Below are positions 13,195 to 24,505 of a stretch of 64,000 nucleotides of DNA, piece by piece; the first letter of the stretch is position 1; each line of letters begins with the position of its first letter. The notes below the pieces were generated by a model. That model had not been told where the DNA came from and did no database searches. It saw only the letters and a program-made list of their open reading frames with translations. The DNA is from Warburgia ugandensis (lineage: Eukaryota; Streptophyta; Magnoliopsida; Canellales; Canellaceae), in assembly GCA_035236585.1 (NCBI GenBank), contig CP141128.1, forward strand, positions 25,139,618 through 25,203,617, read 5' to 3'. Position numbers and translations under genes: made by a program.

Positions 13195-13307
13195 TTTGAA
13201 GAAGTTGAAGATGATTTTGTTCTTCTTAATTACATATGAATATGCATATGTATATTAGTTTGTAAGTGAGAAGAAAAATAATGAAAATCATCTTCAACTT
13301 CTTCAAA
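13195..13307. repeat. Perfect 24-bp inverted repeat (hairpin of about 113 nt)
   Basis: Arms at 13195-13218 and 13284-13307 are exact reverse complements (TTTGAAGAAGTTGAAGATGA plus TTTT and its complement). The loop is about 65 nt and allows a little further pairing (TTCTTCTT against GAGAAGAA). It sits between the plastid insertion and the LINE start. It could be a small foldback element or a small-RNA-type hairpin; nothing here decides which. Confidence 0.8.
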
Positions 13308-13319
13308 GTATGGTAGCCC

Positions 13320-14325
13320 TAACATGACAAGAATCGATCATTGACATTCCCTCAAGCTAAGGTGCCCCCATAAGCAATGCACTGCATCCAATCCCATATT
13401 AAAAATGGGCAAGGGTAGCTAAGGCATTACCTAGAAGTGATGCACTACATTAGATCCCTCGTAATGTGGAAAATGGGTAAGGGCTCCTAGAGAATCCCCT
13501 CAGAAGTGACATGCTACATCAAAACTAAGGTATAGTAGAAAGTAGGAATGAGTTCAGGTCATCAAGCCTGAGAAATGCATGGGTAAATATGCTGTCTCAA
13601 GAGCATAAGATTTGTATTGCCATATGGAATATAGGGACATTGATAGGTAAGAGTCTAGAGTTAGCAAACATGACAAAATGTAGTAGAGTCAACATCATTT
13701 GTATCAAATAAACCAAGTGGAAAGGGGTCAAAATTAGAGAATCGATGGGTATAAGCTTTGATACTTAGGAAAGGATAGTAGCATAAATGGTTTAGGGATA
13801 GTGGTGGATAAAGAATTAAAGGATAAAGCTGTATACATTAAAAGAACTAGTAATAGAATTATAATAATAGAACTTATTCTTAGAGAGAAGACCATAAATG
13901 TTATAAGTGCATACGCACCACAAGTAGGGTTAGAAGATATAATCAAGAGACAATTTTAGGAAGATATGAAGGGAATCATGTAAGAAATTCCCAACACAGA
14001 GAGGATATTTGCAGGAGCAGACTTAAATAGCCATGTAGGAAAAGAAAAGGAACGATATGATAGGGTACCTTAAGGGTGTGGAATTAGGGAATGAAATGAG
14101 ATGGGGGAAGCTATCTTTGATTTTTCTTTGGCATATAACCTGGCCCTTGCAAACACATTCTTTAAGAAGAGGGATGAACATTTCATAACCTTTAAAGGTG
14201 AACTCCATAAAAGAAAATTAGACATATTTTTTTACTTAGAAATACTGAAAGATCAATGTGTAAGGATTGTAAGGTGTATCAAATTAGAATTTAACCTCAC
14301 AATATAGGTTAATGATTATGGATAT
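13320..14325 (+). mobile_element. RTE-type LINE, 5' part with endonuclease domain
   Basis: This is the first half of a near full-length RTE LINE whose second half is at 30116-32210; element E lies between them. About 13320-13590 resembles an RTE 5' untranslated leader with loosely repeated 'GTGA-TGCTACATCA' phrases. From about 13590 the plus strand reads apurinic-endonuclease-like peptides: WNIGTLIGKSLELANM, then TKWKG, SAYAPQVG (near 13900), GADLNSHVG (about 14014-14040) and KKRDEHFITFKGE (near 14163-14205). The Glu codon of the usual QETKW catalytic motif is a stop (IK*TKW, near 13706), and other stops occur, so this copy is dead. The break falls after SQYRLMIMDI, and the open sense resumes across E. 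Confidence 0.8.
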
Positions 14326-16088
14326 TATTGTGATTTTTAAGTTAAAACTCACAGGCATAGGAATCAGTTGTAGTAATTCACATGAGGAGGTCAATCTCAT
14401 GAGGAATTGAACAGATGTGATATTAGTCCTTAAACTATTTAACCTAGCTAAAATATTGAGAGTTTATGTCCTAAATTAAGAAAAGAAACTTCACATAAAT
14501 AAAGATTCTAAATATACCAAACTTGAAAACTTCCTTAAAACACACTTTCTAAAAATAAAATTTTCTTAAATGAAAACTTTCTAAATTTATGACTTTCCTA
14601 AATTGAAAATTTCCTAATAATGAAATTAAGTAACTTTCCTAAACCAAACTTTCTAAACATGAGATTTAGTAACTATGACAAGATCAATAACTTTCCTAAA
14701 CTAATAATTAAAAAATAAATAAGATGCAAACTAGTAAACAATAAAATCTAACTAAACTACAACTAAAAAATAGAACTAAAACAATCACTAATCAAGTAAT
14801 CAAAGGAGAACTACCCAAGTACCATGCCTATGACCATGGAATGATATGCATGATTCATGGGGTAGGAATGGATCTACTTAATACCTTTGAAACCTAGAAC
14901 ATGTAGTCTAACTCAACCATTAACTAAGCAATCTAACACTCTAATTTGGTCTTTGGAAAATCAAGCAAATATGAAGTGCATGGTGCTGGAAATTAAACAT
15001 AACAAATCCACTCTGACAAATTCCAGCTGCACTCTAATTAAATCCTTCAATCAATGAGGCATGGAAAACATAGAATTAATCACTTATCATGAAACTAACA
15101 ATAAAAAATGAATATCATTAACTGCTGGAAACATTTATCAACAAAAAACTTCAATTAACTTCATTGAATTAAATTAAAATCATTCAACATAACACCCACA
15201 ATACATGTAATCAAAATCTGAAAATTGTGTCCTATTACATTGAATGATACTTGAACTTAATTAACTCAAAACTACAAGCTAAACCTTCTTCAATATTCCA
15301 ACATCAATCATGAGTAAGAAGGTATTGAAATCAATGGAAGATCCACTAGAAATTAAAGGCAAATCTTGAGAAACACTAAGGAAAGCAAGAAGGGATTTTA
15401 ATGAAACCAAAGGAGATCTAATGGCAATGAAAATCAAGAGAAAGAATAGATTCAAGGTAACTTTCCCTTCTCGGTCACTTCAAGGGAAAATCAATCTTAG
15501 ATATTAAATCAACAAGGAAGAATCAACTAAGGCAATGGAAAAACATTCACCTAAGCAACATTGAAAGTTTAAGAATAATAAAAGAGAAGAAGATCAAATG
15601 AGGAACCACCTAACCTTTAAAGGAAGAACTAAAGGACCAAGGCCTAGGCATGGAGCACACTTGTGGAAGAGCATCCCACCATGGAGAGGATTGCAGCCAC
15701 CCACGGTGAAAATGTGGAATGCAAAATGGAAAGGAAGAGGTGAAGAAAAAAAAGGATGCATCCTACCTTGGAGGAGGCATTATTTTCTTTCTCCCAACAA
15801 TTGTTGTATTTTAAAAATCCTCTTTTAGGACTTTTATATTTTGTTTCCTTGGTTTCTAGGGTAACCCAAGGTAAATTTAGGGTGGGAATGAAAGAAAAAA
15901 GGGAATTGGATGGATAAGATTAGATACGGGAGTGGCTGCCTAGGGTTTTTTCAAAGAGGCAAGCAAGTGGGCTACTTTGGGAAGCATTAAGGTGGGAGAC
16001 GCCATTTTTTTAGGATGGGGCATATTCCCCTTGCAAAAATCATTGAAGCTCCTTGATAATAGATGGTGGGTTGGATGAGGATTAGGTA

Positions 16089-16132
<44 letters not shown>

Positions 16133-16588
16133 GAGGAAAGAGAGTGATAGGAGAAGATAAGAAAGAAAGGTGAGGTGGCAAAGAATGAATGGCTAGGTAG
16201 TTCACAGGAAGTGGAGATTGGTTGGATGGTTGGAATAGAAGTTTAGGAAGGTGAGGAAGTCTTAGGAAGATAGTACACTTCAATGAAAAGTGAAATTTGT
16301 AGTGAAATTTAGTGGTGAGGTGGAAAGTGAGAAAAAGTGGGAAAATTTGAAAAACTAAAATTGAAGAGGTATCATTCTATTGCTCCACATGCTGTATTAT
16401 CTTAGTGGATTTTCCCTCAATTATCTTTAAAATATCTCCATAAATGCTCAGGATAATTCTTTGAATTATCCTCCAATCTTAGCCTTCCATATAGTTTGGC
16501 TTATGTGGCTTGATGGCTAACTTTGAGAGCTTCATTGTCTTGGCTTTAGGACTGTCTTAGATACTTTCTCGGCTTAGCATGGTGGTTC
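14326..16588 (-). repeat. Left LTR of element E (3' LTR, part)
   Basis: It aligns with 27361 to about 29600 over the whole stretch, including the many 'ACTTTCCTAAA' phrases (14500-14700), the (GA)n tract and the 'GGCTTATGTGGCTT' part near its end. It stops where element B begins. Confidence 0.85.
16091..16129. repeat. (AG)n microsatellite in element E left LTR
   Basis: About 19 AG units. The corresponding place in the right LTR (29101-29134) has about 17 units, so the tract was part of the LTR before insertion. Confidence 0.95.
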
Positions 16589-19269
16589 TGTGATGACCCA
16601 GGTTTTCTCATGCATTTTTAAATGCAAGATCTAATTCCTAAGGCATGATGCATCCCTATTTGAAAACCATTTTATAGAAACAATGCAATGCAGCGGAAAA
16701 TCTTTATTTTAAACTCATTTTGAAAACCTTGAGTGTCATTTGCTTTCACAACAATCAAAGTAGTTTTTGAAAAACTTTAGAAATCATAAATGTTTTTCCC
16801 CAGGTCTACCCAGTCACAGAACATAGTCCAACTATAACTAAATACAAATACTTGTCCAAAGGGTAGAGTGTTTACTTACATGTATGATTGTCTCCTTTCG
16901 ATTTACTTTCTCGTAGCACTAACATAGGCATCTTCTACTCATGAATGGAACTATCCTAAAAAAATGTTAAGGATAGGGTGAGTATATACTATACTCAGTA
17001 GGAGTCTATCACTACTAGTTTTACAATGCATGCCATCTTTAAAATCATATGCTCTTTAAAACATGTGCATGTTCGAACAATCATGTTCAATACCGATATT
17101 AAAAACCACTGTCGAATTGGGAATACTGACAACTTAAATAATATCATAATCCAAGTCGAAAGTATCATATATATATCATAAACATAATGATATGCATAAT
17201 ATGCTTAACTGAATCCAACTCATGGATATCTGGTATGGTCGACCAACCTCATGTTATGCCATATGCAACACAAGTAAATCCTCAAACCATAGGGTCCAAC
17301 CATGCCCACGACCTCGCCGCCGTGTGGTCCTCGAGTACCTGAGGACACAGTGTCATAGCCTCCACGGGGCATATGACACATCGACCCAGTGCCGTGACAC
17401 CAGTGGTAGCCCCCTGTACCACATGCAGTCGATGTAGGGACATGCCCTTTTTGGGCATGGTACCCATTCCACCTAGTAGTGGTAGAGGCTGGGAGGCCAC
17501 CCCAACCTCCCGACATAGCGCCCATGAGCTTACTAGCCCAAATCATATACGATCAAACAAGCAAAAACATCTCTTTTCAAAACCTATCCTCTTTGAGTCC
17601 CTCACAACTGCCTGGTCCTCACAACTCCCTACCCAGCATCTTTTGGGCGCTCCAGCGTCTTTTGGTAACCCTCAAGGACATGCAATTTTTCAAGAACACA
17701 ATGCTCACAAATGATGCAATATATGCAATTGTTTGCAAAACATGTCTATGCATAATATATTTATCATGTGCATGATGAATTCATTTATATGCTAAACAAG
17801 TCATAAAATAAGTCATGCTAAACAAGTCATATACTTATACTTAAAACTTGCATTCTCAAAACGATCATGGCTCTTTTTAAAAGTTTAGTAGCGATAGAGT
17901 ACCTACCTCAAAGTCTCTTGGAGTCGCGTCCTTTATCACTCAACCCGTCCCTGGGTCTCATTTATAAACTCCTGGGTATAAATGGATAAAAGGAGTTCTT
18001 ATTAATTTCATTCTACTTAGACATTAGATCACTAGATCTGCCTTTTAGGGTCCATGGTCCTTGCCTAATTTATTGTCAGGCTAGATCCTATGATATGGAT
18101 CTACTATACAATAGTTTAAACTCTATAATTTGTCCTCTGATCCTAACTTTGTAGGCTCATTAGGTCCGCGTGTCCGAGTTCCTAGGACACCCGTGCATCT
18201 TGGTTGGACCGCGATTGCCTCATGTGCGTGTGTGCCCAAAGGCCATGCCAGGGACCGCGTTTTGCATGCGCACATGCATGCTCAAGTGACGCGCATCATC
18301 GCACAAACGCACCTTGTAGCATGGCGCGTCTTAGCTCCCAGGGCACCCCGTGCATCCTGGTCGAGCCAGGACCCGTGCCCCATGTCACGTGCGCGCTCGA
18401 AGGCCACACTTGGGACAGTGTATGCACTGTCGTATGCCCGGAACCCATCCCAGGGACCCTGTCCCAGGCGTACGTGGAGCATGGTGTCCTTGGGATGCCT
18501 TGTTCGTGCAGGGCCGGCCCATGCCGGCTTGGAGCGTTTCTGGCCAAGAAACCCGGCTGGAAAAGGGCTGGGAAAAGACCAGATCCGGCATGGATCTAGC
18601 CTGGGGGAAGCAAACGAAGAGAAAGAAGGGGGAAACGACTTACCTGGGTAGCTTAGGAACGCCTATTGCCAGTGGTGCGTTTCCCTCTGCCGAAAATCCA
18701 TGTTTGTCGGAACCCACAAAGGGGAAAACCCCAATGCCAGATTGGAACAAAAGGAGAGAGGGAAATGGGGAGAATGGTCGGCCCGACTAGGGCCTGGCCG
18801 TTGCCAGAAACATGCAGAGAGATGGGTTTGAGACGGGTTTTCGGTTTTTGCTGGAAACCCCAGTCCTAAAATTGCCGAAAAATGTGATTTTGGAGAGGGG
18901 GGAGATGGGGCTTTTTATAGCCCTGCTATGGCGGTGGTAGATTTCTCTGGAAACCAGCATTTCTAGAGAAATCTAGAGGAAGAAGACGATGGGGTGCCAT
19001 TATCAAAACGGCCCCTTGTGTTTTCTGCCTTTTTCGTTTTTAATTCAAATTACAGAATTGCCCCTGATCTTTAAACGGTCGTAACTTCTTCATACGAACT
19101 CCGTTTTCGGTGTTCTTTGAGGCGTTGGATTCCATTTTTCAAGTAGAATCTAATGGTACCAAGTTTCCTCACAAATTCCTTTGTTTAATATTTTAAATAA
19201 AGTGAAACATTTAACATAGTTTATTTCCCATAGAATGTCCAAAATAGCATAAATTGCTCGGGCATTACA
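16589..19269 (-). repeat. Left LTR of element B (3' LTR, about 2.68 kb)
   Basis: It runs from TGTGATGACC to GGCATTACA. It holds the near-palindrome at 16980-16996, an exact hairpin CATGCCCTTTTTGGGCATG at 17441-17459, the GC-rich block (about 18160-18620) and the U3-like box (about 19050-19170). Confidence 0.9.
17441..17459. other. Short exact hairpin in element B LTR
   Basis: CATGCCCTTTTTGGGCATG has 7-bp arms and a 5-base loop. Related, slightly changed copies lie in the LTRs of A (near 650 and 6730), B right (near 23341) and D (near 51030 and 55070). The C LTRs lack this part. It lies in the transcribed U3 or nearby region; a role in termination or RNA folding is speculation. Confidence 0.6.
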
Positions 19270-22200
19270 TTATTACCCCCTTAAAAGAATTTCGTCCTCG
19301 AAATTCCATAAATTATCATCTTCAAGGTATTTTGTCTCTTGGATAACTTCTTGGTGAATGCATTCTCCCCTTAGGAATCAAATCTAGGTCCAACTTCAAT
19401 TTATCATTTTTATTGTTCCTTCTACAAGGCCTTACCTATAAGGGCCTCTTTCACTGCGTACTCTGATGCATACTCCCATACGTGCCAGTTTAACTATACC
19501 TGTTTCTAGCTGTAATTCATCTATCTCGAAATCCTTAGATGCCTATACTTTTCTCATCGTGTATAGGATAGTCTCCTCATAGGATCATGCTTCTTTATTC
19601 ATGTATAAATTACTCCACACTTCTTTCGAGATCATGTTATCTTATTTCTCATAGTCCTTTTTGAATATCATAGGATAATCCCTTTTTCTTCTTGTCTTTC
19701 ATCTAGTGATCTCTTCATCATCCACACCTCCTCCTAATTGGTTATATGTCATTATTAAGAGTCCAAACATTACCTTCTTTCTATTGTGTCTAATCTTTGC
19801 TTCGTATCTTTTATATTTGTCCCCAAGATACTTCAATAACTGACATGGTATCATGTGCTCTACAGCCAAACCCATGATTAACTTTGAATTTTAACTGTCT
19901 GTCATTTTCCATATGTGACTTGATTCCTCGACCAAAGTTATATTAAAAATAAACTCATGAAAGCCAATTTAGTAGCTTTCTTCCATCGAGGACCTTATCA
20001 TATACTGAAAGTAAAATGTCCTAACTCTATATCCAGTTTCATAATTATTGAATTCATTAAACGCTTTTCTCCGTGAAGATTTTATCCAAACTCATGTCAA
20101 ATGTTAATGGTCGATTCATCATCATGGGTCAAATGTCCTCGTCTAGACGCCTATCTCATTATTCACATCAATTTGTCATTAGGATTTTCAATAATGTTCC
20201 CATTTATGCAAAGCAAAAAGTCTCTTATTCATAACCGAGTACCCTTACTAGGTCATGGTTGAATCCTTTGTCATCATCCACTTTGTCCTTTCTTTGCTTG
20301 ATGGTTTTCTTCATAACCTTTTAGTCCAAAAGTTCTATACTCAATCTAGTAGGGTTAGTCCTTAGGAAATTCCTTCAATTGATTTTTTTGTACTTGGTAT
20401 ATGCTCATAACAACTAACTATTTGTCTAAAGGCAACGTAACATTAATTCTTCACCTTATAGTGTGCTAGCCATAGCACCTTTTCTCCTTTCATCCCCCAT
20501 GTCAATATATTGTGCAATCTTTTATCAACACTTTATCATCAACCATGCAGTCTGTATTGTCAGGAGGTATCCTCATAAGTAGTGATTTTCTCAATTCCTC
20601 AAATTTTATTCTTCAAGTGCCTCCTCATAATTAGCTTATAACAATAATTATCATTCAATAGCGATTATATCAAATTGTATTGAAGTTGTTAACTCAACAA
20701 ATTTAACAACACTCAGGTAAGCAAAAAACATTTTCTTAGACATAGAAAGACTTTATTTGATTACCTATTGATCTCTTTCCAGATATATGTATGTCATAAG
20801 CTTAAGGGTCTCTAAAGTGATCGGTACTTATCTACCTTTCTTTTCAATCCAAGTTAGCAGCATCTTTCAGACCCACAGTGATTTCTATGGTTTGTCATGG
20901 TATCTATTCAGGTTTGGAAAAATCTATCTCGCTGGTGGAGATCGCTCCTTATTTTTGCTTCTGTCTCAGTTGTTACTGTATTTATTGTACATGTAGCTCT
21001 TCCATGAAGTAGTTTAATTAACTAACCTCAGACTCTCAAATATCTTAGTCTAACAAATAACTTTTTTCAAGGAAAACTCATGTCTAAAGACTTATAACAT
21101 CCCTCTGTATATAACTTCAACTACTAACATATTTGATTAAATATGGTGGGATACCCTTATTTTAGTCAACAATACTCTAAAAATAATGGTCTTAAGATAT
21201 TTGCTCTTCCAATCTATGATAGCAAGACCTTCATTTGATCCTTGATGGTACCCTTCTTGCTGAAGATAGATAGATGGACAAGTCACTGTCCTGGCCTAAT
21301 TCCTTTTTCAATATAACTTTATTTACGCATGTAGTGGCAAGGTGAGATATCACCAAATTTTCCTTTTTATTATATCCATTGGTGTTCCCCATAAGCTAAT
21401 GGATCTGATAAGAATCTAATTGTAATAATTGATATCAAACCATTTATAGAATTTGATTTCTAGTTGGTCACCATTCCTCTTCAAAAATTTCTTGTCGCAT
21501 AATCTCCTGAAATTTGATACTCTACTCAAAGTCTTAAACCCCATATGCTTTCTCTCTTTTATAGTCTAATAAGATCACCAACTCATCTATCATCATTCCT
21601 TCAAAGTTGATTGGTTTATCTTCCCAGATGATTCAAGATGAAAGATTTCTATGGATCTATTCTTTCCTCAATAAGTCATGACCTTTTTCTTTTGAATATT
21701 CAATATTTATTGAATACTTATAGTTACATCTCTATCTCTTTCTCTCTTTTCTTCAAAATCCTCATTTTTGTCTACCTAGATCAATGCTTTCATTTAAGTG
21801 GTTGCATATATTTGATCTACGTGGCAGTCAAGAGAAACTTAATACTTCCAGGAAATGTTGAAGTTATTGAAATCCTTAATTGCCTATAGCCTCAATAAAA
21901 TTCATACAATGTGTTAATAATGGAATTGACGTTTTTATACTTTTCTTACAAGTTCATGTTAGGATCAATCTATTATCATACTTAGTATTATCATCAAAAT
22001 CTTTTGATAACTCTGTCGAATTCATTTCCCTATCATATTCGTGTTATGTTTCTCTTAATCACATGATATGTCACTTGTATACATCTTCTGATTTGCTCCA
22101 TAATACTCAGGTAGTTATTATTTGATAGCACTTCACTGTTCATAAGACTCCAATTAAGGTATCAAAAATTGAGCTAAGTCCTTCAAGATCCATACCTTAT

Positions 22201-22472
22201 CCTTATATGAGATTTCATCTTTTCACCGCTGCACAACAATCCTTATTTCCTATGATTTTGATACGATTTAAGCAATCCAATATCTAAGTATTTGCTAGGC
22301 CCATCTTCTTTTTCACCTATTTCTTTATGGTGAAATGCCTTGAGCATTAATATTGTAATTCTCATATAGAAGTAGTCATCTCTACTACTCCCATTTACAC
22401 TATTTCTTCTTAATTTTCACGATTGTCTATGACGCTTGGACATGTTGGACTGGCTGTGAAAGGATAAAACTT
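19270..22472 (-). other. Non-coding interior of element B
   Basis: It begins with the purine tract (19270-19286) and is collinear with the interior of A, with small indels. No gag or pol motif is visible in any frame; the longest open frames are short and not shared in frame with A or C. Confidence 0.75.
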
Positions 22473-22485
22473 GGCTCTGATACCA
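22473..22485 (-). other. Primer binding site of element B (initiator-Met tRNA type)
   Basis: The minus strand reads TGGTATCAGAGCC, an exact match to the canonical plant initiator-Met primer site, two bases from the LTR. Confidence 0.9.
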
Positions 22486-22487
22486 AC

Positions 22488-24505
22488 TATGATGACCTGG
22501 GTTTTCTCATGCATTTTTAAATGCAAGATCTAATTCCTAAGGAGGGATGCATCCCTATTTGAAAACCATTTTATAAAAACAATGCAATGCAGCGAAAAAT
22601 CTTTATTTTAAACTCATTTTGAAAACTCCGAGTGTCATTTGCTTTCACAATAATCAAAGTAGTTTTTGAAAAACTTCAGAAATCGTAAATGTTTTTCCTC
22701 AGGTCTATCGAGTCACAAAGACACAAATCAACCGTAAATAAATACAAATACATGTCCAAAGGGTAGAGTGTTTACTTACATGTATGATTGTCTCCTTTTG
22801 ATTTACTTTCTCGTAGCACTAACATAGGCGTCTTCTACTCGTGAATGGAACTATCCTAAAAAAATGTTAAGGATAGGTTGAGTATATACTATACTCAGTA
22901 GGAGTCTATCACTACTAGTTTTACAGTGCATGCTATGTTTAAAATCATATGCTCTTTAAAACATGTGCATGTTTGAACAATCATGTTCAATACCGATATT
23001 AAAAACCACTGTCGAATTGGGAATACCGACGACTTAAAGAATATCATCATCCAAGTTGAAAGTATCATATATATATCATAAACATAATGATATGCATAAT
23101 ATGCTCAACTGAATCCAACTCATCGATATCTGGTATGGTCGACCAACCTCATGTCATGCCATATGCAATGCAAGTAAATCCTCAAACCATAGGGTCCAAC
23201 TATGCCCACGACCTCGCCGTTGTGTGGTCCCCGGGTACCTGAGAACACAACATCATAGCCTCCACGGGGCATATGACACATTAACCGAGTGCCGTGACAC
23301 CAGTGGTAGCCCCCTGTACCACATGTAGTCGACATAGGGACATGCCCTTTTTGGGCGTGGTACCCATTCCACTTAGTAGTGGTAGAGGTTGGGAGGCCAC
23401 CCCAACCTCTCGGCATAGCGCCCACGAGCTTACTAGCCCAAATCATATACGATCAAACAAGCAAAAACATCTCTTTTCAAAACCTGTCCTCTTTGAGTCC
23501 CTCACAACTGTCTGGCCCTCACAACTGCCTACCTAGCGTCTTTTGGGCTCTCCAGCATCTTTTGGTAACCCTCAAGGACACGCAACTTTTCAAGAACTCA
23601 ATGCTCACAAATCATGCAATATATGCAATTGTTTGCAAAACATGTCTATGCATAATGTATTTATCATATGCATGTTCAATTCATTTATATGCTAAACAAG
23701 TCATAAAATAAGTCATGCTAAACAAGTCATATATACTTATACTTAAAACATGGATTCTCAAAATGATCATGGCTCTTTTAAAAAGTCTAGTAGCGATAGA
23801 GCACCTACCTCAAAGTCTCCTGGAGTCGCATCCTTTATCACTCAACCCGTCCCTGGGTCACATTTATAAACTCTTGGGTATAAATGGATAAAAGGAGTCC
23901 TTATTAATTTCATTCTCTTTAGACATTAGATCACTAGATCTGCCTTTTAAGGTCCGTGGTCCTTGCCTAATTTATTGTCAGGCTAGATCCTATGATATGG
24001 ATCTACTATTCAATAGTTTAAACTCTGTAATTTGTCCTCTGATCCTAACTTTATAGGCTCATTAGGTCCGCGTGTCCCAGTTCCTAGGACACTCGTGCAT
24101 CCTGGTTGGACCGTGACTGCCTCACGTGTGTGCGCGCCCAAAGGCCATGCCAGGGACCGCGTTTTGCATGCTCACATGCATGCTCAAGTGATGTGCTATG
24201 ACGCGCATCATCGCACAGACGCACCTTGTAGCATGGCACGTCTTAGCTCCCAGGGCACCCCGTGCATCCTGGTCGAGTCAGGACCCGTGCCCCATGTCAC
24301 GCGCGCACCCGAAGGCCACACCTGGGACAGTGTACGCACTGTCGTATGCCCGGAACCCATCCTAGGGACCCTGTCCCAGGCATACGTGGAGCATAGCGTC
24401 CCTGGGACGCCTTGTTCATGCAGGGCCGGCCCAAGCCAGCTTGGAGCATTTTCTAGCCAGGAAACCTGGCTAGAAAACGGCTGAGAAAAGAGCAGATCCG
24501 GCATG
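22488..24505 (-). repeat. Right LTR of element B (5' LTR, incomplete)
   Basis: It aligns with 16589 onward, including the near-palindrome (22880-22896) and the GC-rich block, up to the 'AGATCCGGCATG' phrase near 24505. The remaining LTR part is absent here. Confidence 0.85.

Larger units (their letters stand above)
16589..24505 (-). mobile_element. Element B: LARD-like LTR retrotransposon, sister of A and C
   Basis: The left LTR (16589-19269), interior (19270-22487) and right LTR (22488 to about 24505, incomplete) follow the same plan as A. The purine tract at 19270 and the initiator-Met primer site at 22473-22485 give minus orientation. The interior is collinear with those of A and C and lacks recognisable domains. 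It lies in the left LTR of element E, about 500 bases from where that LTR would end. After 24505 the sequence is E interior, so B is incomplete on that side. Relative age: younger than E. Confidence 0.87.

Noticed and set aside
23120-23446. Conserved minus-strand frame of about 108 codons in the B LTR (also at 17220-17546)
   Set aside because: It follows LTR similarity, begins and ends differently in A, C and D, and has no domain; not supported as a gene.
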